Shown here: in pieces, positions 8,336 through 17,680 of the stretch
How the letters are laid out: every line of letters starts with the position of its first letter
Position numbering within the stretch: position 1 is the first letter of the stretch
Source: Paracrocinitomix sp039939375
GTDB lineage: Bacteria; Bacteroidota; Bacteroidia; Flavobacteriales_D; Crocinitomicaceae
Assembly (NCBI GenBank): GCA_039939375.1
Contig: JBDVJO010000003.1
Coordinates: 193,433-257,432 of the forward strand
Direction: 5' to 3'
DNA length: 64,000 nucleotides
Translations under genes and position numbers: made by a program
Notes under the pieces: model-generated
What the model was told of the DNA's origin: nothing
Databases searched by the model: none
The model's input: only the letters and a program-made list of their open reading frames with translations

Positions 8336-9517
8336 ATGAAAAAGATATTTATAATTGCACGCAAAGAGTTCTTGGACCTGTTAAGAGACAAACGAACCTT
8401 AATCAGAATGATTCTGATTCCATTATTGGTTTTCCCGATCATAATCAACTTGGTGACTATGGTGCAAAGTTCGGCCAGTGAAAAAGAAGCTGAAAAGGAA
8501 TTAGAAGTGGGATATGTATTGAATGGTCAATCTTCTGATATGGTAGATAGAATGTCAAAAGCAGACCACTTCATTTTTACACCTTATCAAGATTCTGCTC
8601 AGTTGAGGCAAGATGTAATTGATGAAAATGTAAATATGGGTATCTCTTATTATTCAAACTTCGACACGGCTTACGCTACAGGCGAAATAGCCATGTTTGA
8701 TGTTTTTATGAGAGGAACTAATTACGAAGAATATGAGCGACTAGAAGATTTAATTGAGACGGAGGATTCTTTGCTGACGGCTAGAAGGATGCAAACTGTA
8801 GGACAAGACTACAACTTTATTACTCCTTTTATGGCTATTCCTCAAAATCAAAGTGATAAATCAGAGGTTCTAGCTAAATATGCAGGCGGAATGTTACCCT
8901 ACTTTTTCTTAGCTTTCTGTTTTATGGGCTGCATGATTCCAGCCATAGACATGTTTGCAGGTGAAAAAGAAAGAGGAACGATCGAGACTTTATTGACCAC
9001 TCCGGTTAAACGAATTTACATTGTTTTAGGAAAGATGATTGTTGTAACAACATTTGGCTTGCTTTCAGCTTCACTCGCACTTGCAGGACTTTATATTGGC
9101 TTAAACTTTTTAGGAATTGAAGGAGAGTTTATGGATACCGTAAAAGGAATGCTTACTCCTGGATTAATCGCCACTTTATATATCTTACTGGTTCCTTTAG
9201 CCATCTTCTTTGCTGGAATTATGATTCCAATTTCTGTTTACTCTAAGTCATTCAAAGAAGCGCAAAGTATTCTTACACCATTAAATATTTTAGTTGTGTT
9301 ACCTGCAATTTTCGGATTCTTGCCAGGCGTAGAGTTAGATTACACCACAGCATTCATTCCTATTCTGAATGTAGTATTGGCTTGCAAATCATTAATTGGT
9401 GGACATCCAGAATGGGCATTAATTGCAATTACATTCTTCTCACTTATCATTTTGGCAGGAGCCGCAGTGTACATCTCTATCAAGCAATTTGGTAAAGAGA
9501 GTAATGTTTTGAGGTAA
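8336..9517 (+). CDS. ABC-2 type transporter permease (NatB-like)
   Basis: A 393-residue membrane protein with one N-terminal transmembrane helix, a ~150-residue extracytoplasmic domain (roughly residues 45-180) and a C-terminal bundle of about five helices. The motif FAGEKERGTIETLLTTPV after the second helix is the conserved element of the NatB/YhfP-type ABC-2 permeases. It is the membrane half of the exporter with the ATPase ending 1 bp upstream. Substrate not determinable. Confidence 0.88.
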   Translation: MKKIFIIARKEFLDLLRDKRTLIRMILIPLLVFPIIINLVTMVQSSASEKEAEKELEVGYVLNGQSSDMVDRMSKADHFIFTPYQDSAQLRQDVIDENVNMGISYYSNFDTAYATGEIAMFDVFMRGTNYEEYERLEDLIETEDSLLTARRMQTVGQDYNFITPFMAIPQNQSDKSEVLAKYAGGMLPYFFLAFCFMGCMIPAIDMFAGEKERGTIETLLTTPVKRIYIVLGKMIVVTTFGLLSASLALAGLYIGLNFLGIEGEFMDTVKGMLTPGLIATLYILLVPLAIFFAGIMIPISVYSKSFKEAQSILTPLNILVVLPAIFGFLPGVELDYTTAFIPILNVVLACKSLIGGHPEWALIAITFFSLIILAGAAVYISIKQFGKESNVLR

Positions 9518-9539
9518 TTGAATGAATAGCTTGGAGCGA

Positions 9540-11801
9540 TTATACACGAACTCCAATGACACATACATCATCAATCTGTTCTAATTCACCTCTCCAATTT
9601 TTGAATTTATTAGAAAGTACGGTGCTTTGCTCTTCAATATTTGTAGATGAAGTTTCGACTAAGAGCTTTTTAAAGGGTTTGTATTTCATTTTCTTTCCCT
9701 TTTCTCCACCAAATTGATCAGCATATCCATCAGTAAAAAGGAAGATAGCATCACCAGTGTTTAATTGTGTTTCATGCGCTATAAAAGGTGTCATTCCTTC
9801 ATACAAGCCAACAGGCTGTTTGTTAGCTTTTGTCTCTTCTATATCTGTTTCATTTGCTCTTAAAATCCAAAGTGGATTATTAGCTCCTGCATAAACCAAT
9901 TTACGGCTATCCAAATCGATTCTACACAAAGCTATATCCATTCCGTCTTTCACTTTATCTCCACTCTTGGCAAAAGTATCAATCACCAATTCTCGAGTTT
10001 TATTCAATATATCGGCAGGCGCTGTTAAATCGAACTCGTGCAAAGCTTGATGCAGTGCATTACTGCAAACTACTGATACCATTGCTCCGGGAACGCCATG
10101 ACCTGTACAATCCGCCGCAGCTATGTAGGCCTGATTATCGACTTTCTCGAACCAATAAAAATCACCAGAAACAATATCTTTTGGCTCAAACAGAACAAAA
10201 CTATCTTTGAAAGTTGCCTTGATATCCTCAATTTTAGGTAGTATGGCAGTCTGCAGTCTCTTTGCATACTCTATACTTGCTCTAACTTCTGAATGCGCTT
10301 CAACTATTTGCTCTTTTTGGTGTTGTATGAGTTTATTCTGATGTTGTGTTTGCCTGAACTTTTTAAACAAGAAGAAACTGAAGAGCCCCACCATCCCCAA
10401 ACCGGAATAAAGGATCCATTTTTGCTGCTTATCCGCCTTTATTCTATCGTTCTGATTTTCTATTTCTTTTTGAGCCAATGCTTGAGAGGCAGCAAATTCT
10501 AAAGAATCTTTTGTGGCCTGAACTGTGTATTGTAACTTCATTTTATTTTGAGTAACAATTTGCAAACTCTGAGAATTATCTGTTTGATCTTTAAGTTCAT
10601 TAAACTCTTCTAACATTTCTAACGCCTCTTTGTATCTCCCCATTTCACTTAATACCCTATAGCGTATATAGGTAGCTGATTTTCGCTTAGGCAAATTTGA
10701 AATTTCAAGTGACTTAAAATATGCCATATCAGCATGATGCAAAGCTTTCTTATTTTCTTTAAAATCAAGAAATAAATGACCTAAATTTTTGTGCGCTCTA
10801 ATTTTAGTTAAAATGTATCCAGGCCCTTCAGACAAATCAAGAACCTCTTGGAATACTTTTAATGTTGAATCCTTTAACCAACCGTACGGTTTACCTTCAT
10901 TTTTCAAATTATACAACCTATTTTTACAAGCTTCCCCATAGGCCACCAACACCCCTAAAAATGTTCCTAAGTCAGCATGAGCTTTACTCAATTCAAGGGC
11001 ATCTGAAAAATAAATTGCCGCTAAAGAATCTTCTCCCATCCTAGAATACACTTGGCCTACTCCCAAGGCTGCCCTACTTCTCATCAAACCATTATCAGGC
11101 TGTAGTTCGGAATATTTTCTAGCTAAAAGAGCATTTTCTAACGCTTCATCCAAATAAGAATTCATCATGAGTTTCATGGCTAAATTTTTATGGCCTATAC
11201 ACAAAATTTCTAGGTCATTACTCCTTTTGGCAATTGCTAAAGCTTGTTGATCCATTTGATTTGACAAATCTATTTCACCCACGTTGTGATAAGCAGTAGA
11301 GAGCCCAATAAAACCACGAGAAACATTGGCAGAATCACCGGCTAATCTGAAAAATTTTAAAGACTCTTTAAAATAAGAAATAGCTTTCCAGGTTTCTCCT
11401 TCTCTATTCAGGCAATATCCGATATTATTAATTGAAGCACCCAATTGAGATCTAAGGTTAGAAATTTCAGCGGCACTTAATTTACTTTTATCTTTAAGTG
11501 CGGCCTTTGCCAAATTGTAATGAACATCATTATATGCTTCCCATATTGGGTGCTTTATACCTTCAATGATATTGCTAATTGACTGCAGCCTGATGGTGTC
11601 ATGCACGTTAGAGTGATATATTTTCAACTCTTGAACTATCAAAGTTGAATCATCATTATCTAAATCCCGAAAATCAAGGGTATCTACCAAAAAATATTCA
11701 GGATCGGCAAATGATTGAGCAAAAGTTGTGGGTTTTAAAAATGAAATCGAAAATAGTATCAACCCAATCTTAAATAAACCACTAACTTTCAGTTGATTCA
11801 T
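9540..11801 (-). CDS. TPR-repeat sensor with C-terminal SpoIIE-type PP2C phosphatase
   Basis: About 753 residues. A signal-type N-terminus (GLFKIGLILFSISFLKPTTFAQ) is followed by tetratricopeptide repeats (about residues 80-430), one transmembrane helix at about 462-479 (ILYSGLGMVGLFSFFLF), a short coiled coil and a SpoIIE/PP2C serine phosphatase domain from about 535. Metal-binding motifs are VSGDFYW, AADCTGHGVPGAMVS and FTDGYADQ, and the end is DDVCVIGVR. Such proteins are common in Bacteroidota and are thought to sense something outside the membrane and dephosphorylate a partner-switching protein. The ATG at 11801 is chosen because an upstream in-frame ATG lies inside icmF. It follows the icmF stop by 7 bp, so both are likely on one transcript. 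Confidence 0.85.
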   Translation of the reverse strand: MNQLKVSGLFKIGLILFSISFLKPTTFAQSFADPEYFLVDTLDFRDLDNDDSTLIVQELKIYHSNVHDTIRLQSISNIIEGIKHPIWEAYNDVHYNLAKAALKDKSKLSAAEISNLRSQLGASINNIGYCLNREGETWKAISYFKESLKFFRLAGDSANVSRGFIGLSTAYHNVGEIDLSNQMDQQALAIAKRSNDLEILCIGHKNLAMKLMMNSYLDEALENALLARKYSELQPDNGLMRSRAALGVGQVYSRMGEDSLAAIYFSDALELSKAHADLGTFLGVLVAYGEACKNRLYNLKNEGKPYGWLKDSTLKVFQEVLDLSEGPGYILTKIRAHKNLGHLFLDFKENKKALHHADMAYFKSLEISNLPKRKSATYIRYRVLSEMGRYKEALEMLEEFNELKDQTDNSQSLQIVTQNKMKLQYTVQATKDSLEFAASQALAQKEIENQNDRIKADKQQKWILYSGLGMVGLFSFFLFKKFRQTQHQNKLIQHQKEQIVEAHSEVRASIEYAKRLQTAILPKIEDIKATFKDSFVLFEPKDIVSGDFYWFEKVDNQAYIAAADCTGHGVPGAMVSVVCSNALHQALHEFDLTAPADILNKTRELVIDTFAKSGDKVKDGMDIALCRIDLDSRKLVYAGANNPLWILRANETDIEETKANKQPVGLYEGMTPFIAHETQLNTGDAIFLFTDGYADQFGGEKGKKMKYKPFKKLLVETSSTNIEEQSTVLSNKFKNWRGELEQIDDVCVIGVRV

Positions 11802-11808
11802 AACAAAC

Positions 11809-14800
11809 TTACATGTTTCTTCTATACTGTCCACCCACCTCAAAAAGTGCATCTGTAATTTGTCCTAAAGAACAAACTTTTGCTGCGTCCATCAATTCTT
11901 CAAAGATGTTTTGATTTTGGATAGCTGCTTTCTGAATTCTCGCCAAGGCATCTGCAGATTTCCCTTCGTTAGCTTTGTGTAATTCACCTAGCATAGAAAT
12001 TTGATACTGCTTCTCAGACTCTTCAGCTCTAATTACTTCTTTCGGTAAAACTGTAGGAGATCCTTTTGAACTTAAGAATGTATTTACACCAATAATCGGA
12101 AACTCTCCATTATGCTTCAAGGTTTCATAATACAAGGACTCTTCTTGAATTTTAGAGCGTTGGTACATGGTCTCCATTGCACCTAATACTCCACCTCTTT
12201 CTGTGATTCTATCAAATTCTGTCAACACAGCTTCTTCAACTAAATCAGTCAATTCTTCAATGATGAAGGCCCCTTGAATTGGATTTTCATTTTTTGCTAA
12301 CCCTAACTCTCGGTTGATGATTAACTGAATCGCCATTGCTCTTCTCACAGATTCTTCGGTAGGGGTGGTAATTGCCTCATCATATGCGTTGGTATGCAAT
12401 GAATTACAATTATCATAAATCGCATAAAGCGCTTGTAAAGTTGTTCTGATATCGTTAAAGTCGATTTCTTGAGCGTGCAAAGATCTACCAGATGTTTGGA
12501 TGTGATACTTCAACATTTGCGCTCTAGCATTCGCCCCGTATTTTTTCGCCAATGCTTTTGACCAGATTCTACGCGCAACTCTACCAATTACTGCATACTC
12601 TGGGTCGATTCCGTTTGAGAAGAAGAACGATAAATTCGGTCCAAATTTATTGATATCCATTCCTCTTGAAAGGTAATATTCAACATATGTGAATCCATTT
12701 GCTAGAGTAAATGCTAACTGTGAAATTGGATTTGCACCAGCTTCAGCAATATGGTATCCAGAAATTGATACTGAATAGAAGTTTCTTACCCCTTTATCAA
12801 TGAAGTATTCTTGTACATCCCCCATCAATCTCAAGGCAAATTCCGTTGAGAAAATACAGGTGTTTTGCGCTTGATCTTCTTTTAAAATATCTGCCTGAAC
12901 CGTTCCCCTAACTTTCGTCAAGGTATCTGCCTTAATTTCGGCATAAACATTTGCAGGTAACACTTGGTCTCCGGTTAATCCGAGTAACATCAATCCTAAA
13001 CCATCATTCCCTTCCGGTAAATCTCCTTGATACGCAGGACGCGTTAAGCCTTTGGTATCATATATTTCTTTATACGCCTTTTCAACATCCGCTTCTAATC
13101 CATTTTCTTTGATGTACACTTCGCATTCTTGATCGATTGCTGCATTCATAAAGAATCCTAGCAACATTGGTGCAGGACCATTAATCGTCATGGACACCGA
13201 AGTTTTTGGATCTGATAATCTAAATCCTGAATACAACTTCTTGGCATCATCTAAACAACATATCGATACACCTGAGTTACCAATTTTCCCATAAATATCC
13301 GGTCTTAAATCAGGATCATTTCCGTAAAGTGTAACCGAATCAAATGCTGTAGATAAACGCTTTGCTGGCATTCCTAAAGATACATAATGGAACCTTCTGT
13401 TGGTTCTTTCTGGTCCACCTTCACCCGCGAACATTCTTGTTGGATCCTCCCCTTCTCTTTTGAATGGGAATAAACCTGCTGTGTATGGGAATTCTCCCGG
13501 AACATTTTCTTGCAATGACCATCTCAAAACATCTCCCCAACCTTTGTATTTTGGCAATGCCACCTTGGGAATTTGAAGATGAGAAAGTGATTCAGAGTGG
13601 GTATCAATCGATAATTCTTTGTCTCTCACTTTAAACTTGTAAACTGGCTCTTTGTATCGTTGAACTTTTTCTTGCCATCCTTCAATGACAATCCAGTTTT
13701 TAGGATCTAATTCTAGTTTCACCTTTTCAAAAGTCTCTTGTAAACCTTTGATCAGTCTATCTTTATCTTCAATTTGAGAAGCCTTCAAGGTTTCCATTGA
13801 AGAGTTTAATCCGTGTAATTGATCAGCAACAGCTACTTGTTCGTCTACCCATTTATCATATCCTCTATTATTTTCAGAGATTTCAGATAAATAACGTGTT
13901 CTAGCCGGTGGAATCACAAATATCTTTTCAGACATTTCAGCAGTAATTTCAAAAGTAGATTTTAAATCTGCTCCTGTTTTCTCCGCCACTTTATCCATGA
14001 TTGCCTTGTATAATGAATTCATTCCTGGATCGTTGAATTGAGATGCAATTGTTCCGTAAACAGGCATTTCATCCATTGGCGTATCCCACAAATCATTATT
14101 TCGCATGTATTGCTTTTTGACATCACGAATGGCGTCTAAAGCTCCTCTTTTGTCAAACTTGTTCAGTGCCACCAAATCAGCAAAGTCAAGCATATCGATT
14201 TTCTCTAACTGCGAAGCAGCACCAAACTCAGGCGTCATTACATATAATGAAACATCTGAATGATCCATGATCTCGGTATCCGATTGTCCGATTCCGGAAG
14301 TCTCTAAAATGATCAAATCAAACTTGGCCGCTTTTAAAATTTCTAGGGCTTCTGAAACGTGCTTCGACAAGGCTAGATTTGATTGACGAGTAGCTAACGA
14401 ACGCATGTAAACGCGCTTGTTTTTAATCGCATTCATTCGAATTCTATCTCCCAACAAAGCTCCACCAGTTTTTCTTTTTGATGGATCAACTGATACAATC
14501 GCAATTTCTTTTTCTGGAAAATCAATTAAAAATCTTCTCACTAATTCATCTACCAATGAAGATTTTCCTGCTCCACCAGTTCCGGTGATTCCTAAAATAG
14601 GGGTATCGACTTTTGATGCTAATTCATGCACCTTGTCTAATTCATCTTTACTTTGCTCAGGAAAATTCTCAGCAGCAGAAATCAATTTCGCAATATCCAC
14701 TGGATTTTTAGACTCTAAATGGTTCACTTCACCATTCAATGAATCCCCAGTTGGAAAATCAGACTTCTGAACCAAATCATTAATCATTCCTTGCAATCCC

Positions 14801-15189
14801 ATAGAACGTCCATCATCAGGATGATAAATTCTTGTGATTCCGTAAGCTTGTAATTCTTCAATTTCTGAAGGAAGGATCGTTCCACCTCCACCAGCGAATA
14901 TTTTAATATGTTCAGCCCCTTTTTCTTTCAAAAGGTCATACATGTATTTTAAATATTCGGTATGTCCACCTTGGTAAGATGTCATAGCAATTGCTTGAGC
15001 ATCTTCTTGAATAGCGCAATCTACAACTTCTTCAACTGAACGGTCGTGTCCAAGGTGAATTACTTCACATCCAGTAGATTGAATAATTCTACGCATGATA
15101 TTTATGGCAGCATCATGCCCATCAAAAAGTGAGGCAGCTGTAACAATTCTTACTTTATTCTGTGGTTTATATGGGGCGATTTTCTCCAT
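11809..15189 (-). CDS. icmF: Fused isobutyryl-CoA mutase/G-protein chaperone (IcmF)
   Basis: 1126 residues, the length expected for IcmF. The N-terminal cobalamin-binding domain has the base-off motif (LFDGHDAA with His25, then GHDRS). A MeaI/ArgK-type GTPase follows (Walker A GITGTGGAGKSS near residue 205; SVDPSKRKTGGALLGDRIRM). The rest is the mutase barrel (YTAGLFPFKREGEDPTRMFAGEGGPERTNRRFHYVS). In characterised IcmF a Phe in the FPFKR segment replaces the Tyr of methylmalonyl-CoA mutase, fitting isobutyryl-CoA/n-butyryl-CoA interconversion; related fused mutases act on pivalyl- or isovaleryl-CoA, so exact specificity is open. The GTPase part loads adenosylcobalamin and protects the radical enzyme. 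A -7 box lies 24 bp upstream of the start. Confidence 0.93.
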   Translation of the reverse strand: MEKIAPYKPQNKVRIVTAASLFDGHDAAINIMRRIIQSTGCEVIHLGHDRSVEEVVDCAIQEDAQAIAMTSYQGGHTEYLKYMYDLLKEKGAEHIKIFAGGGGTILPSEIEELQAYGITRIYHPDDGRSMGLQGMINDLVQKSDFPTGDSLNGEVNHLESKNPVDIAKLISAAENFPEQSKDELDKVHELASKVDTPILGITGTGGAGKSSLVDELVRRFLIDFPEKEIAIVSVDPSKRKTGGALLGDRIRMNAIKNKRVYMRSLATRQSNLALSKHVSEALEILKAAKFDLIILETSGIGQSDTEIMDHSDVSLYVMTPEFGAASQLEKIDMLDFADLVALNKFDKRGALDAIRDVKKQYMRNNDLWDTPMDEMPVYGTIASQFNDPGMNSLYKAIMDKVAEKTGADLKSTFEITAEMSEKIFVIPPARTRYLSEISENNRGYDKWVDEQVAVADQLHGLNSSMETLKASQIEDKDRLIKGLQETFEKVKLELDPKNWIVIEGWQEKVQRYKEPVYKFKVRDKELSIDTHSESLSHLQIPKVALPKYKGWGDVLRWSLQENVPGEFPYTAGLFPFKREGEDPTRMFAGEGGPERTNRRFHYVSLGMPAKRLSTAFDSVTLYGNDPDLRPDIYGKIGNSGVSICCLDDAKKLYSGFRLSDPKTSVSMTINGPAPMLLGFFMNAAIDQECEVYIKENGLEADVEKAYKEIYDTKGLTRPAYQGDLPEGNDGLGLMLLGLTGDQVLPANVYAEIKADTLTKVRGTVQADILKEDQAQNTCIFSTEFALRLMGDVQEYFIDKGVRNFYSVSISGYHIAEAGANPISQLAFTLANGFTYVEYYLSRGMDINKFGPNLSFFFSNGIDPEYAVIGRVARRIWSKALAKKYGANARAQMLKYHIQTSGRSLHAQEIDFNDIRTTLQALYAIYDNCNSLHTNAYDEAITTPTEESVRRAMAIQLIINRELGLAKNENPIQGAFIIEELTDLVEEAVLTEFDRITERGGVLGAMETMYQRSKIQEESLYYETLKHNGEFPIIGVNTFLSSKGSPTVLPKEVIRAEESEKQYQISMLGELHKANEGKSADALARIQKAAIQNQNIFEELMDAAKVCSLGQITDALFEVGGQYRRNM

Positions 15190-15212
15190 TTATTGGTCGA
15201 TTTTAAGAAGAC

Positions 15213-15220
15213 CAAATATA
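15213..15220 (-). promoter_or_regulatory. Promoter -7 box for icmF
   Basis: On the minus strand the sequence reads TATATTTG, a full match to TAnnTTTG, 24 bp before the icmF ATG. A TTG at the expected -33 distance is not evident. Confidence 0.5.
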
Positions 15221-15411
15221 AGGAATTTAGGTGCAATTATTACGCTTCAATGGACATTCTATCAACATTTAGAAATTTATTTTATGTTTAAAGCAACCAT
15301 TCAATATACTTTGCGTTTGTAACTATTGAAAACCATGCTCTATGTATTGGATTATTATTAATCTTTAAAAATGAGCCTTATGTTTTGTTCTAAACTACAT
15401 ATCAAAAACGT

Positions 15412-15482
15412 GATCGGGAAAAGCTAAACTTAGCGTTTAGTTTGAGAAATATATCCCCGGTTCAATGATCGGGATTTTTTTT
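15412..15482 (+). ncRNA. Candidate attenuator or small RNA with intrinsic terminator
   Basis: This lies in a 437-bp gap between divergent genes, where no coding region needs a terminator. In order there is GATCGGGA (15412-15419), a hairpin CTAAAC-TTAGC-GTTTAG (15424-15440), then ATCCC (15453-15457) pairing with GGGAT (15471-15475) followed by eight T (15475-15482). The octamer GATCGGGA occurs a second time (15468-15475) as the 3' arm of the terminator, so the two copies could compete for the same TCCC strand, as in a terminator/antiterminator switch. It may be an attenuator in the leader of the rtcB operon 145 bp downstream, or the end of an independent sRNA. No exact -7 box was found upstream. 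Confidence 0.5.
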
Positions 15483-15539
15483 GCCTTCTTGCAAAATATC
15501 TCTATATAGATCATCTATCAATTTATTTATTACAAATTA

Positions 15540-15596
15540 ATTAGAGAATCTGTTCCAAGCACAGCGCCGAGCTTGTTATGTTCTGTATTCTCTAAT
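15540..15596 (+). promoter_or_regulatory. Large inverted repeat in the rtcB leader
   Basis: ATTAGAGAAT (15540-15549) is perfectly complementary to ATTCTCTAAT (15587-15596). Inside it CAAGC (15557-15561) can pair with GCTTG (15571-15575). The repeat ends 30 bp before the rtcB ATG, so it would fold in the 5' untranslated RNA. It may be a regulatory hairpin, or an operator recognised as DNA; no T-run follows, so it is not a terminator. The rest of the gap from 15221 to 15626 shows no coding capacity. Confidence 0.45.
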
Positions 15597-15626
15597 GGAT
15601 AAGCATATCCAAGAACACCATTAATT

Positions 15627-17033
15627 ATGGGCAAACAGAAATTAAAAGGAAAGGAATTAAGAAAAATCGGATTCCCTTCAGACAAAAGTAAAAGTATAGC
15701 CATTAACATTATGGCTCAACATTATAAACATTTAAGCAAGACAGAAATATTAGAGTTATTAAAAGAAGTATTAAAAGAACCATACAGGTTCGAAAAGCAT
15801 GAAATTTTAGGATCATTAGCTGAATTATTCATAGCTAAGGTGGTAAAAAATGATTTTACAATCTTCAAGATGAATGAAGCTCCAAAACCATTTAAATGCT
15901 TTGGTAAAAAATTCATTGATCAAAACACCATTCACCAAATGGATTTAGCCATGCAATTACCAATTACAGTGAAAGGTTCGCTAATGCCTGACGCCCATGT
16001 TGGCTATGGCTTACCTATTGGAGGTGTTTTAGCGACAAAAAACGAAGTAATACCATATGCTATTGGTCTAGACATTGGATGTAGAATGGCAATTAGCATT
16101 TTAGACATGCCTGTTGAATTCTTGCAACGCGAAAAACACGCCATTAAAATGGCTCTAAAAGAAGAAACACATTTTGGAGTGACGAAAAAAGCGGACAGAA
16201 TTATTGACCATGAAGTGCTAGAAAGAAAGGAATTTGGACAAACTGAATTATTGAGAACCCTTAGACACAAGGCTATCCAACAAATTGGAACGTCAGGTTC
16301 GGGAAATCACTTTGTTGAATTCGGGGAAGTTGAAATCTTAGATGGAAACCAAATGGGATTGGCGGCAGGAAAATATGTTGGATTGGTATCTCATTCTGGC
16401 TCAAGAGGATTGGGCGCGACAGTCGCTAACTACTATAAAGAAGTAGCCATGGATAAATGTAAACTTCCTAAAGGAGCCCAGCATTTAGCCTGGCTGGACT
16501 TAGATTCAGAAGCAGGACAAGAGTATTGGATTGCAATGAATTTAGCAGGTGATTATGCCAAAGCATGTCATGATGTGATTCATCATAAGCTAATACAAAG
16601 ATTAAAACTCAAGGTGTTGACTAAAATTGAAAATCATCACAATTTCGCTTGGAAAGAAAAACAACATGATGGGGAAGAATTAATTGTACATAGAAAAGGC
16701 GCTACACCAGCTAAGATTGGAGAGCTTGGATTTATTCCAGGATCAATGACTGCGCCTGGCTTTATTGTATCGGGTAAAGGAAACCCTGAGTCTCTAAACT
16801 CAGCCTCTCACGGGGCGGGTAGAAAGTATTCGAGAACAAAGGCAAAAAGTATGATAACCGGTTCTCAATTGCGGCAAGAGTTAAAAAAGAGTCAAGTAAC
16901 ACTAATTGGAGGTGGTTTAGACGAAGCTCCTAATGCTTACAAAGACATTACTGAGGTCATGAAAGGACAAATGGAACTGGTGAATGTAGAAGGGAAATTT
17001 ATTCCTCGAATTGTACGCATGTGCAAACCATAA
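15627..17033 (+). CDS. rtcB: RNA-splicing ligase RtcB (PrfH-associated type)
   Basis: A 468-residue RtcB. The Mn- and GTP-binding motifs are present: MPDAHVGYGLPIGGVLAT, GLDIGCRMA (metal Cys), GTSGSGNHFVEFG, VSHSGSRGLG, the HHNFAW histidines, PGSMTAPGFIV and the nucleotidyl-histidine loop SASHGAGRKYSR. RtcB joins RNA 2',3'-cyclic phosphate (via 3'-phosphate) ends to 5'-OH ends using GTP. It has an extended N-terminus (about 85 residues before the core) and is followed 11 bp later by prfH. That pairing is known: PrfH releases ribosomes stalled by decoding-centre cleavage of 16S rRNA and RtcB reseals the break. A structured leader precedes it. Confidence 0.95.
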   Translation: MGKQKLKGKELRKIGFPSDKSKSIAINIMAQHYKHLSKTEILELLKEVLKEPYRFEKHEILGSLAELFIAKVVKNDFTIFKMNEAPKPFKCFGKKFIDQNTIHQMDLAMQLPITVKGSLMPDAHVGYGLPIGGVLATKNEVIPYAIGLDIGCRMAISILDMPVEFLQREKHAIKMALKEETHFGVTKKADRIIDHEVLERKEFGQTELLRTLRHKAIQQIGTSGSGNHFVEFGEVEILDGNQMGLAAGKYVGLVSHSGSRGLGATVANYYKEVAMDKCKLPKGAQHLAWLDLDSEAGQEYWIAMNLAGDYAKACHDVIHHKLIQRLKLKVLTKIENHHNFAWKEKQHDGEELIVHRKGATPAKIGELGFIPGSMTAPGFIVSGKGNPESLNSASHGAGRKYSRTKAKSMITGSQLRQELKKSQVTLIGGGLDEAPNAYKDITEVMKGQMELVNVEGKFIPRIVRMCKP

Positions 17034-17044
17034 AAAATTGAATT

Positions 17045-17674
17045 ATGAAACAAAAAATACTACAAATAAGTGCAGGTAATGGTCCTGCCGAATGCGCTTG
17101 GGTAGTGGCGCAATTATTAAAAACTATCCTAATTGCAACAAAAAACCTGAATATCAAGGTAATTGAAGTAGATAGAGAAAAAGGTACTGAAAACGCAACT
17201 TTAAATTCTGCCACTCTCTTTTTAGAAGGAGCAGAAGTGGGAGAATTTTGCTCAAAATGGAATGGTACAATTCAATGGATTGGACAAAGTCCATATCGCA
17301 GATATCATAAACGTAAAAATTGGTTTGTAGATGTTAGCACCTTTGAAAGTGAAGGCACAACAAATTTTAAACAAAAAGACGTGAAATTTGAAACCTTCAG
17401 ATCTTCAGGAGCGGGTGGACAAAACGTGAATAAAGTTGAAACAGCAGTAAGGGCAACCCATACTCCTACCAACGTATCAGTTGTCTGCAGAAGCACTCCT
17501 TCTCAACTCATAAACAAGAAAATCGCAATTGAAAAATTAAAAATAGAATTAGAAAAAAGAAGGTCAGAACAAGCAGCCGAACTGATGAGCTCACAATGGA
17601 TGGCACACAAGTCAATTCAGAGAGGAAATCCTATTAGAGTTTATGAAGGCAAAAAATTTGATCGAAAAAAATAA
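17045..17674 (+). CDS. prfH: Peptide chain release factor-like protein PrfH
   Basis: A 209-residue release-factor homologue that lacks the long N-terminal domain of RF1/RF2. The catalytic GGQ tripeptide is at residues 124-126 within SGAGGQNVNKVETAVRATH. The second conserved segment (VVCRSTPSQLINKKIAIEKL) and the basic C-terminus fit domain 3. GGQ enters the peptidyl-transferase centre and hydrolyses peptidyl-tRNA. Location between rtcB (11 bp upstream) and a TPR gene (6 bp downstream) fits the ribosome rescue-and-repair role described for RtcB-PrfH pairs. Proteins labelled RF-H in older annotations are the same family. Confidence 0.93.
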   Translation: MKQKILQISAGNGPAECAWVVAQLLKTILIATKNLNIKVIEVDREKGTENATLNSATLFLEGAEVGEFCSKWNGTIQWIGQSPYRRYHKRKNWFVDVSTFESEGTTNFKQKDVKFETFRSSGAGGQNVNKVETAVRATHTPTNVSVVCRSTPSQLINKKIAIEKLKIELEKRRSEQAAELMSSQWMAHKSIQRGNPIRVYEGKKFDRKK

Positions 17675-17680
17675 GGAATT

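Noticed and set aside
14417..14770. 117-codon open frame on the plus strand inside icmF
   Set aside because: Antisense to the GTPase domain of icmF, which has clear conserved motifs; the antisense frame has none.
15453..15475. T-arm-like string (GGTTCAAT) suggesting a tRNA
   Set aside because: The sequence does not fold with an acceptor stem, D-arm or anticodon arm, and it is followed directly by a T-run, as in a terminator.
15571..15578. Seven bases (CTTGTTA) in the rtcB leader complementary to the 3' part of 16S rRNA helix 44
   Set aside because: Seven-base complementarity is expected by chance in a region of this length; no further pairing supports it.
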